A DNA stretch of 64,000 nucleotides, taken from NCBI RefSeq assembly GCF_003837865.1, contig NZ_RQIS01000008.1:62001-126000 (forward strand), written 5' to 3'. The notes beneath the pieces were generated by a model. It was not told where the DNA came from. It saw only the letters and a program-made list of their open reading frames with translations, and made no database searches. Source of the DNA: Paraburkholderia dinghuensis (lineage in GTDB: Bacteria; Pseudomonadota; Gammaproteobacteria; Burkholderiales; Burkholderiaceae). This document shows, piece after piece, positions 28,773-36,215 of this stretch (position 1 is its first letter; every line of letters starts with the position of its first letter). The position numbers and the translations under genes were made by a program.

Positions 28773-29219
28773 ATGAAAGACACCTTGCTAGCCACGCTGA
28801 TCGATGAGCACGCTGCGGTTGAGGCGTTCGCCTCGCTGCTCGCCGTCGAACAGAAGGCGCTCACGAGCCTGGACGGCATGAACACCCTGCCGCAGATCGT
28901 CGAGCAGAAGACGGTGCTCACGCAGCGTCTCGCGGGGCTCGAAAAAGCACGCGATGCCCAGTTGGCCGGGCTTGGTCTGCCGGCTGGACGCAAGGGGATT
29001 GAGATGGCTTGCGAAAACGACCAGCGACTCGCGGGGCAGTGGGAACTGCTCAAGGGTTCGACTGAGCGTGCACGACGCGCGAATATTACGGTCGGGATGA
29101 TGATTCGCACGCGCATGGACCATAACCGGCGGTCGCTGTCGATTTTGCGTGGCGATACTGGGAATAGCGGGCCGTCACTCTATGGGCCGGATGGGCGGTT
29201 GCCTGCGTTCGGGCTATAA
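28773..29219 (+). CDS. flgN: FlgN, export chaperone for FlgK and FlgL
   Basis: A 148-residue helical protein (MKDTLLATLIDEHAAVEAFASLLAVEQKALTSLDGM...) of the FlgN family. It binds the C termini of FlgK and FlgL and delivers them to the export gate. It lies 34 bases after flgM and is followed by a strong terminator. Confidence 0.93.
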   Translation: MKDTLLATLIDEHAAVEAFASLLAVEQKALTSLDGMNTLPQIVEQKTVLTQRLAGLEKARDAQLAGLGLPAGRKGIEMACENDQRLAGQWELLKGSTERARRANITVGMMIRTRMDHNRRSLSILRGDTGNSGPSLYGPDGRLPAFGL

Positions 29220-29240
29220 AGCCGCGCTGTGCGAATAAAA

Positions 29241-29269
29241 AAAGCCGAAGCGTTTTGCGCTTCGGCTTT
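29241..29269 (+). terminator. Strong intrinsic terminator after flgMN
   Basis: A 12-base perfect stem (AAAGCCGAAGCG / CGCTTCGGCTTT) with a 5-base loop and a run of T to 29273. The A run on the left could also make it work in the other direction. Confidence 0.92.
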
Positions 29270-29404
29270 TTTTGTTTTTCGCGGATTTCCGGGGAGACCG
29301 TTTGCGGTCGGGCTGTAGTCGGCGAGAAGCAGTCATTTCCGGCCCAATGCGCCACGCTTGCGAGTTCGTCCTTTGGAGCGATCGTCCAGTCGGAAGGATT
29401 GCGC

Positions 29405-30484
29405 ATGTATATTGGCGGAGCTCTATCACCTGCTCGGAATACTGTGATGCCTGACCCAGAATACGACGAAATAATGGTGCATTATTTAGCGGACATCGAA
29501 AAACAGTCCCGGAAACGGCTGGCCGAAGCATCTGATTTGATTGCGAAGTTCACGGCTCTGGCCGCATCCAAGGGCGTGAGCCTCAACGCCGAGTCATTTG
29601 AGTATGTCCAGACCACCGGCATCGTTGCCAAGGCGAAGGGCATCGCAAGAACGCTACTGGGACCAGTAAGGACGGAGCGTGACGGACTGCTGCCATTCGA
29701 CGAGATCGCGCGCCGATTTCCTCCCAGCTCCCAATACGAAGGATGCTTTGCCGGACCCGACTTTATCTTGATGGCCGACCCCTGCTACCGGCGCGGAATG
29801 CACGCAGTCAACAACTGGGCCCCGAGGTTTATAGACCTGTTCTGGCAGTTCGACAGCCCTGGCATAGAGAAATACATTGCCCTCGACGAAGACCGGGTCC
29901 GGATCGACGTCGACGGGCTGGGCTACTTCGAGGCTGACACCTGGTACGGCGCTCCCTTTGACGAGGACATCCGAAATATCAAACCCGGAACCGTCAAGCT
30001 ACGGCCACCCCTTGATCTCGAATCCCGGCATGTCTCTTTCTTCTTCGCCAACGCTTACTGTCTAGACATCAAGTGGAGTGAGTCGGATGGCATCAAGTCA
30101 TTTCAGGCCCTGGAAATGAAGACGGAGGACATTCGGATCGAGATAGAGGGGCAGTACTACTTCCCCGCCCGCTACCTGCACGCCGAGTTCGATCTCGCTG
30201 CCAACTGTTTTAGGCACTTCGACGGCGCGATCCAGCTTTTCACGGAAGAAGAGTATTTCCATAGACGGGATTCCGACTTCAACATGACGATGAAGACCGC
30301 TGCGCACATCAAGGCTAGATCGCGCAAAGTCTTCAAGATCAACGGCCCACTGAAAACGGAAAACTGGGTTGAGTTCTGCTGTCACTTCTATACAGCCAAT
30401 CCACTGACTTTCGAGTACTTCAGCGGTAAATATCCGAAGCACGTCACTGAGATCCTCGAAAGGATCAGGGGCCGCGCATCGTAA
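29405..30484 (+). CDS. Unrecognised protein inserted between flgN and fliA
   Basis: A 359-residue protein that I cannot assign to a family. The ATG at 29405 follows GGAAGGA at six bases; the frame is open further upstream, but that part overlaps the flgN terminator. The protein has no signal peptide or membrane helix and is rich in aromatic and acidic residues, with several FD/FFA/YF clusters (SFFFANAYCLDIKWSES; QYYFPARYLHAEFDL). A helical, charged N-terminal part (IEKQSRKRLAEASDLIAKFTALAAS) precedes a beta-rich body. Codon use is visibly less GC-biased than in the neighbouring flagellar genes, which suggests acquisition. No partner gene is adjacent. Confidence 0.75.
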   Translation: MYIGGALSPARNTVMPDPEYDEIMVHYLADIEKQSRKRLAEASDLIAKFTALAASKGVSLNAESFEYVQTTGIVAKAKGIARTLLGPVRTERDGLLPFDEIARRFPPSSQYEGCFAGPDFILMADPCYRRGMHAVNNWAPRFIDLFWQFDSPGIEKYIALDEDRVRIDVDGLGYFEADTWYGAPFDEDIRNIKPGTVKLRPPLDLESRHVSFFFANAYCLDIKWSESDGIKSFQALEMKTEDIRIEIEGQYYFPARYLHAEFDLAANCFRHFDGAIQLFTEEEYFHRRDSDFNMTMKTAAHIKARSRKVFKINGPLKTENWVEFCCHFYTANPLTFEYFSGKYPKHVTEILERIRGRAS

Positions 30485-30648
30485 CTCGCCGACAAGGCCT
30501 GATCTTTCTGCTGAGTGAGTTTGCGGCGAAGGCCCGTAACGGTTCGAACAGAGCCCTTCCCTGAAAATCTGCGAAGAACCGTTTTTCAGGCCTCGCTCAG
30601 CCGCGCAACAGTCTCAACGCGGAGCCATCACCGCACATCAACACCCAC

Positions 30649-31386
30649 TCAATTCTGATTCTCCGCACCAGCCCAAGCCATCTCCCGCAACCGCGTCCTC
30701 AGCCTTGCAACAGCCTGGCTATGCAACTGACACACACGCGACTCACTCACCTCCATCACCGCACCAATCTCCCGCAAATTCATCCCGCGCTCGTAATAGA
30801 GCGACATCAGCAGCTTCTCGCGCTCGGGCAGACGGTCAATCGATTCAACCAGCGCACCGCGCAGACTATCGTCAAGCAGCGCCGAAAGCGGGTCCGTGTG
30901 ATCGACGCAGTAACGGTCGAGAAACGGCTCGTCCTCTGCAGAACGATCGAAGTCTTCGTAGTAGATGAGCTGGCTGCCGTGCAGGTCCTGCAGCATCGAC
31001 TGGTACTCATCGAGCGGCATGTTCAGGTGAACGGCGACCTCCGTTTCGCTAGCAGCGCGCCCGAGCCGCTGCTCGACCTGATGCACGGCCATCTCCACTT
31101 CGCGCGACGTGCGGCGCAGGCTGCGCGGCAGCCAGTCGTTGCTGCGCAGCTCGTCGAGCATCGCCCCGCGAATGCGCTGGCTCGCGTAGGTCTCGAATTG
31201 CGCGCCCTGGTCTTCCTTGTAGCGGTTGGCCGCGTCGAGCAGGCCGATCATGCCGGCCTGGATCAAATCGTCGAGGTCGACGCTGGCAGGCATCTTGGCG
31301 ACGAGCTGCAGTCCCAGACGCCGCACTAGCGGCGCGTATCTCGCCAGCACGTCGGCCTGCGAGATTTTTCCTTGAGCGTTGTACAT
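30649..31386 (-). CDS. fliA: FliA, sigma-28 factor
   Basis: A 245-residue sigma factor. Region 2 (YAPLVRRLGLQLVAKMPASVDLDDLIQAGMIGLLDAANRY), region 3 (LPRSLRRTSREVEMAVHQVEQRLGRAASETEVA) and region 4 (LPEREKLLMSLYYERGMNLREIGAVMEVSESRVCQLHSQAVARLRTRL) are complete. Two ATGs stand in tandem; the second (31386) has AGGAG at six bases and gives MYNAQGKISQADVLARY. FliA reads the late promoters listed here and is inhibited by FlgM. It lies 46 bases after flhG. Confidence 0.98.
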   Translation of the reverse strand: MYNAQGKISQADVLARYAPLVRRLGLQLVAKMPASVDLDDLIQAGMIGLLDAANRYKEDQGAQFETYASQRIRGAMLDELRSNDWLPRSLRRTSREVEMAVHQVEQRLGRAASETEVAVHLNMPLDEYQSMLQDLHGSQLIYYEDFDRSAEDEPFLDRYCVDHTDPLSALLDDSLRGALVESIDRLPEREKLLMSLYYERGMNLREIGAVMEVSESRVCQLHSQAVARLRTRLREMAWAGAENQN

Positions 31387-31432
31387 CATGCTCTCCTGCT
31401 TCTCGTGTCCCCTGTGACCCCGATGCGCCGCT

Positions 31433-32386
31433 TCACGCGTGCTGTGTCGAGGACCGCTGTACGGGTAAGTCAGCCCGCCAGCCCGTATGGGCGGGCGCGC
31501 TTGCGGATTGGTCGCCTGTAACGGAGGAAACAAATGCGTCAGCGCGGTCCGCGTCGGTGTCGCCGGACAGGCGTGACGCGCCCGGCAAACGCGACGACAG
31601 CGCCGGGCGCATCGGCCAGTGCGGCAGATCCGCGGCGAGGCGACGGAAGTCGCGTGCGGAGAGCGCCGACGGAAACGCATCGACGACGCAGCGCCCCAGC
31701 TTCTGCGCGCGCGCCATGTGCGTTTCGGCCGCGATGCAGCCGGCCGATTCCAGCGAAACGTTCAGATAGCGGCTCGCCACACCGACGAGGTTCTCGAGCG
31801 TAGTCTCGGCATCGGCGACGCTCGCCACGTGGTTCGCGAGCACACGGAACTGCCCGATCGCATGCGCGAAATGCAGACGCTTCAGGCACGCATACGTGTC
31901 GGTGATCGACTGCGCGGCGACGCGCATCACGACCAGCACGTCGTGTGCGTGCACGGCGAGCGATGACAGGGCGCCGTCGGCGTCGAGCTGAGTGTCGATC
32001 AACACGACGTCGGCGGGCCCCGCCAGCAGTTTCTGCAATTGCTCATCCGAGTACTGCGCGCGGGTTTCGGCGGAAACGACCAGCACGCCGAAACCGAGTG
32101 CGTGCTGCCCCGCCGCGTCGGCAAGCTCCATCTCCCCGCGCATGAGGGCCGCGAAGTTGGCGGCGCCGCGCACCGTCCCGAGCGTCGCGCACACCGACTG
32201 CGCGCCCGGACACTCGTCGATCACGAGCACGTCCTTGCCCTGTGCCGTGAGCGCGGCGGCGAGATTGACGACGGTGGTGGTGCGGCCTGGCGACCCTGGG
32301 CCACCCGTCACGGCGACCACGCGCGAGCCTTCCCGCGCGAGCAGCCGTCGCAATCCTTCGGCCTGGTCGATGACGAATTTATCCAA
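31433..32386 (-). CDS. flhG: FlhG (FleN/YlxH), ParA-like flagellar number regulator with altered P-loop
   Basis: A 317-residue MinD/ParA-type protein. The only credible start is TTG at 32386, overlapping the flhF stop and giving (M)DKFVIDQAEGLRRLL. The DQAEGLRRL segment (residues 7-15) is the motif by which FlhG activates the FlhF GTPase. The P-loop reads TGGPGSPGRT (27-36) where the family has TGGKGGVGKT: both the signature lysine and the Walker A lysine are replaced (Pro30, Arg35). VLIDTQLDADGALSSL provides a Walker B-like region, and the C-terminal membrane-targeting helix is not obvious. ATPase activity may be weak or lost. Confidence 0.93.
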   Translation of the reverse strand: MDKFVIDQAEGLRRLLAREGSRVVAVTGGPGSPGRTTTVVNLAAALTAQGKDVLVIDECPGAQSVCATLGTVRGAANFAALMRGEMELADAAGQHALGFGVLVVSAETRAQYSDEQLQKLLAGPADVVLIDTQLDADGALSSLAVHAHDVLVVMRVAAQSITDTYACLKRLHFAHAIGQFRVLANHVASVADAETTLENLVGVASRYLNVSLESAGCIAAETHMARAQKLGRCVVDAFPSALSARDFRRLAADLPHWPMRPALSSRLPGASRLSGDTDADRADAFVSSVTGDQSASAPAHTGWRADLPVQRSSTQHA

Positions 32387-34304
32387 ACCGGACCTCGGGG
32401 GCCTGCGACCCTGTGCGAGTCGACAGCGCCGAGAGCAGAGCCGGAATGTCGTCCTCGTGCGGCACGAACGGCGAGTCTTCGCGCGGCACGCAGAACGCGC
32501 TTCGAACCAGGAAGCGGCGCTGGGCCACGTAAAGGTTCTCGGGCACTTTCTGGCCCGTCGAGACGTAGTAGACCGGCAGCTTGTAGCGCAGCACGGTGTC
32601 GAGCGCGCCGCCAAGGTTCGTCGCCTCATCGAGCTTGGTGAGGACGCAACCGGCGAGCGGCGCCTTGTCGGGTGCGCTCTGGTAGGCCTGCACGACTTCG
32701 TTGAGCGTGTCGCCGTGGTTCGTCGCCGAGAGCACGAGCAGACGCTGCACGGGACGGCCCGCGCCGCACAGCATCGCAATCTGGTCGGTCACGGCGCGAT
32801 CGCGCTGGCTCATGCCGATCGTGTCGATCAGCACGATGTGCTTGTTCTTGAGTTCGTTGAGCGCGAGTTGCAGGTCCGCGCCGTCGCGCACCGCGTGCAC
32901 CGAAACGCCGAGGATCTTGCCGAAGATGCGCAGTTGCTCGTGGCCGCCGATACGGTAGCTGTCGGTGGTGAGGAGCGCCACGCGGCTCGCGCCGAAACGC
33001 ATCACGCAGCGCGCGGCGAGCTTCGCGGTGGTGGTCGTCTTGCCGACGCCCGTCGGCCCCATCAGCGCGAACACGCCGCCGCGCTCCATGAGGGCCTCTT
33101 CGTCATCGAGGACCGGCAGGTTCGATTCGAGCACCGAATGGATCCACTCCATGCCGGCCTCTTCGGTTTCGACTGCGGGCAGGCGGTTGATCACCATCTT
33201 CACGAGCTGCGCCGAGAAACCGGCCGCGAACATCTGCTTCGTGAGCGAACCCTGGATCGGGCTGCGTCGCTGACGATCGCCCCACACGAGGCCCGCGAAC
33301 TGCTCTTCCATCATCCCGCGTATCGACGCGAGTTCGCTCATCACCGTTTCGTTGACCACCTGCTCCACGCGAGCGCGGATCGCTTCGCTCATGGTCTGCG
33401 GCGTGTCACTCGATGCGGCCGCGTCGGCGGAAAGACCAAGACGCTGCGCGGCACGGCGGGCGGCCACATCAGCGGCTTCGCGCGCCCAGTCGGGTGTCAT
33501 GGCTTCGACGTCGGGCGACAGCACGGGATCGGCGGGCTTGCCGAAACCCCTCGCCATGGCCGCCGACGGCGTGAGGCCCGCCACGCGCGCGGCTTCCTGC
33601 TCACCGACGATGCGGCGAGCGTGATCGATCAGCCAGGGATTCGATTCGGCCATCGTGCGCGGCTGCGCTGCGGCGGACGGTTCGGTGTACGACGACCGCG
33701 CCGCCTGTTCGAGCAGCGCAGCGGCTTCGTATGGCGACATCGGATTCGGCACGTCACGCGACGACAGCGGCGCAAGTGGTGCCAGCGGCGGCTTCATCAT
33801 CGACGGCTGTGCTGCGCCGGTCATCGCGCCATTCGTGGCGTTGCCGGCCGAAGTCGACGCGCTGCGCGGCGCAGCCGGAGGGGTCGAAGCGAGGGAAACC
33901 GAGACATCGGCGTCATCGTTATCGCCGCTATCGTCGGTATGGCTGGCGATTCCCGGTGCATCCGCATAGGCGGACGGAGCGCCCGGCGTGCCGCCCACTT
34001 CCGGGCTCGCGCCGAACACCGACGAAAACAGATCCGGCATGCCGCTCGCGTAGGGGTTTGCTGCGGAGCCAGCACCGGCCGCCTTCGGGCGTGCGCGCGT
34101 CTTCGCGTCCGCGGGAAGACCTGCGGACGCGGCGGCGTCGGCGGGTGCGATCGCAGCGAGGTCGCGGTCAGCGAGCGCAACGATTTCGACGCTGCCGTCA
34201 TCCAGCGTGCGATTCGACAGCACGACGGCGTCCGCGCCCAATGCTTCGCGTACAAGGCGCAGCGCGTCGCGGCTGTTGCCGCCGATGAATTTCCGAATGT
34301 TCAA
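32379..34304 (-). CDS. flhF: FlhF, SRP-type GTPase for flagellar placement
   Basis: A 641-residue protein. It starts at TTG (34304) with GGGAGGG at five bases, giving (M)NIRKFIGGNSRDALRLVREALGADAVVLSNR, the typical B domain. An Ala/Pro/Ser-rich linker of about 200 residues follows, then the N and G domains with G1 MGPTGVGKTTTTAKLAA near residue 415, LLTTDSYRIGGHEQLRIFG and the DTIGMSQRD and TKLDEA motifs. FlhF marks the pole or site where the MS ring is assembled. Its linker is longer than in most homologues. It overlaps flhG. Confidence 0.97.
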   Translation of the reverse strand: MNIRKFIGGNSRDALRLVREALGADAVVLSNRTLDDGSVEIVALADRDLAAIAPADAAASAGLPADAKTRARPKAAGAGSAANPYASGMPDLFSSVFGASPEVGGTPGAPSAYADAPGIASHTDDSGDNDDADVSVSLASTPPAAPRSASTSAGNATNGAMTGAAQPSMMKPPLAPLAPLSSRDVPNPMSPYEAAALLEQAARSSYTEPSAAAQPRTMAESNPWLIDHARRIVGEQEAARVAGLTPSAAMARGFGKPADPVLSPDVEAMTPDWAREAADVAARRAAQRLGLSADAAASSDTPQTMSEAIRARVEQVVNETVMSELASIRGMMEEQFAGLVWGDRQRRSPIQGSLTKQMFAAGFSAQLVKMVINRLPAVETEEAGMEWIHSVLESNLPVLDDEEALMERGGVFALMGPTGVGKTTTTAKLAARCVMRFGASRVALLTTDSYRIGGHEQLRIFGKILGVSVHAVRDGADLQLALNELKNKHIVLIDTIGMSQRDRAVTDQIAMLCGAGRPVQRLLVLSATNHGDTLNEVVQAYQSAPDKAPLAGCVLTKLDEATNLGGALDTVLRYKLPVYYVSTGQKVPENLYVAQRRFLVRSAFCVPREDSPFVPHEDDIPALLSALSTRTGSQAPEVRFG

Positions 34305-34741
34305 GCTGACCCTCCCGATGAGGTAAGCGGCATGCGCGCCGCCGTCTTCGTGCTGCTGGCCGTGCGATCCGGGCGGTGCGCCAACGTTGTCGCGGCACCG
34401 CGCTGGGTTTTTCCGATGCTTGAATTATTTCGAACGCGAGGGTGTCACGATCGGTGGATCAGGGAGGGGAAATGCGGGCTATTCGCCCAATGGCGGACAC
34501 ATGCGGGTGCGGTCGGCAACCGGCCGCGCCGATAGTGCGCGACGGCGCTGACGGTGCGCGAAGCCTGGCAGTGTGCTCTGCCATGCCTCGATGTCGCGCG
34601 AGTCTCTCAGTCAACGGCAAAGCTCGCCGACAAGTGAGCAAGGAGGGTTGCGTCGCCATAAGGATGGCAGGGCGAGGCAACTCATCGATAACAAGAACTG
34701 CTCGGATAACTGGAGAACGGCGTTGGTCGGCAAAAGCAGAT
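34305..34741. other. Gap between flhF and the inserted gene
   Basis: A 437-base region without a gene I can support. GC content drops toward the right, and short open frames in several directions lack ribosome binding sites and family features. It is the left part of a segment that separates flhA from flhF. Confidence 0.5.
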
Positions 34742-35809
34742 CTATTTTCCCGACTCAGTTCGACGTCCATTCTCCTTCGGCGCCAATACGAAATAGTTAA
34801 TCGTAAATTGACGCGCCGTGAATGGCGTCACTGCCAGCTGATTGTAATCGGTCACTACGATCCGGCGTCCGCGCTGCACCGCATCCTCCAGGTCCTGGCT
34901 GAATATCAAATCCACTTTTCCAGCTTGCGTGAGGCTCCGGACATGATCAATGACGTCCCTGGCTGGAGGATGCAGATTTTCCAGTAGTTTTTTCGACGCC
35001 AGAACGCGTTCGTAAAACGCTTTTGATGAAGTCTTGATGTCCAGGTCAATCGTCCAGTAAATTGCCGCCTTGTCTTCAGTTTCCGGATTGCTCCCCAGTC
35101 GATCCACGAAAACTGCCTCCCGATCAGTCCAGATTGGCTCAATCGCGAAACTATCGTTTGGAAATATCTCCGAAAATCTCTGAACGAACCATTTTTCCTG
35201 CTCGAATCGAGCTTGCAGAATATCACCCCGCTCTTTTTCCCACTCGTCGCCGTTTTGAGTGGCTCTTATTTTTCTGAAAAACAACGGGAATGAAATTTTG
35301 AATTCGTGGTCATATCGCGTATCGGGAAGGCCTTTTATGAATATTTCCCCATCTTTTTCCCTGTCGATCATCAAGTCAACCTGTTTCGTGTCCAGACCTT
35401 CTGCCCACCTGGATTCGACCGGCAAGAAATGACTTTCCAGCTCTGGCGAAAGAGCGGCCATCGTGTTCTTGATTTCATTGCCATTGTTCACGACAGTCAC
35501 ACTGGGACGGTTTCCCTCACCAGGCAGCAATCCAGGCAGGTAATAGCGGGTAAAGAACCGATCCCTAATGTCGTTGATCTTGTCGGCACCATCCAGCACC
35601 TTCCAGGCCCCATTCGTATTCTGGTACAAGATATACCATCGCCCCGACTGGCTGAGATCAACGTCCGCGAGGAATGAGTTCTGCCCGGCTATTTCATCGA
35701 CTGGTCCTTGTACGGCTTCATCTACGTTTTTTCTCGCAATGATGTGGAGGATGCCGTAGACGAGGGTAGCTCCCACAAGAAGCGCGAGAATAATCTTTAT
35801 TACACGCAT
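34742..35809 (-). CDS. Unrecognised membrane-anchored protein inserted between flhA and flhF
   Basis: A 355-residue protein with one N-terminal membrane helix (about residues 4-25, IKIILALLVGATLVYGILHII) and a large domain that should face the periplasm. I do not recognise the family. Visible features are an aromatic-rich early stretch (QSGRWYILYQNTNGAWKVLDG), FPLFFRKIRATQNGDEWEKERGD and a C-terminal segment (GRRIVVTDYNQLAVTPFTARQFTINYFVLAPKENG). AT-rich codons are far more frequent than in the neighbouring flagellar genes, a sign of horizontal origin. No clear Shine-Dalgarno precedes the ATG. It breaks the usual flhB-flhA-flhF-flhG-fliA order. Confidence 0.75.
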   Translation of the reverse strand: MRVIKIILALLVGATLVYGILHIIARKNVDEAVQGPVDEIAGQNSFLADVDLSQSGRWYILYQNTNGAWKVLDGADKINDIRDRFFTRYYLPGLLPGEGNRPSVTVVNNGNEIKNTMAALSPELESHFLPVESRWAEGLDTKQVDLMIDREKDGEIFIKGLPDTRYDHEFKISFPLFFRKIRATQNGDEWEKERGDILQARFEQEKWFVQRFSEIFPNDSFAIEPIWTDREAVFVDRLGSNPETEDKAAIYWTIDLDIKTSSKAFYERVLASKKLLENLHPPARDVIDHVRSLTQAGKVDLIFSQDLEDAVQRGRRIVVTDYNQLAVTPFTARQFTINYFVLAPKENGRRTESGK

Positions 35810-36215
35810 GACGTCATGATTAAAAACGGCCGGCGGTGATTATGGGAAATTTATCTGGAAATTGAATTCGCAGTGGCGTAGCCGCGGCGTGAGCGTAGTT
35901 TCGCATGCTCTGGCATCACGCTGCGGAATATAGGCAAATCCAGACTGATAGCTGATAAATGATGCGCACATCTCGAAAATCCTTGAAGACCATCATCGGT
36001 CTAATTAATGATGTATTCGACGGCGCAGTAGTCCTGCTCGACGATGTGTTCAGGTATTTGTCTTGCCGGTCAGTGATCGGTGTTAGCCGCCCGGCATTGA
36101 GCGCTCCGAGGATGGCCAGATTGGCTTCACTCTTGTGCACAAGTAGATACACCGCTGCAGCGCCGAAGCAGGATTTTGTCCGCCTCCCGGCGCCACAGCG
36201 CGAGTCATTGCCGCA
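35810..36215. other. Gap between the inserted gene and flhA
   Basis: A 406-base region of mixed, lower GC content. A 78-codon minus-strand frame (35916-36152) and an overlapping plus-strand frame from 35959 are open, but neither has a ribosome binding site or recognisable product. It may contain decayed coding sequence that entered with the insert. Confidence 0.45.

Noticed and set aside
29255..29404. Upstream in-frame start for the 359-residue unknown protein
   Set aside because: It would put the start within the flgN terminator, while the ATG at 29405 has a good ribosome site.
34442..34987. Plus-strand open frame across the left side of the insert
   Set aside because: It runs antisense into the 355-residue gene and has the composition of a random frame.
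35916..36152. 78-codon minus-strand frame before flhA, and an overlapping plus-strand frame from 35959
   Set aside because: No ribosome binding site and no recognisable product; the two overlap in opposite directions and neither has clear coding character.
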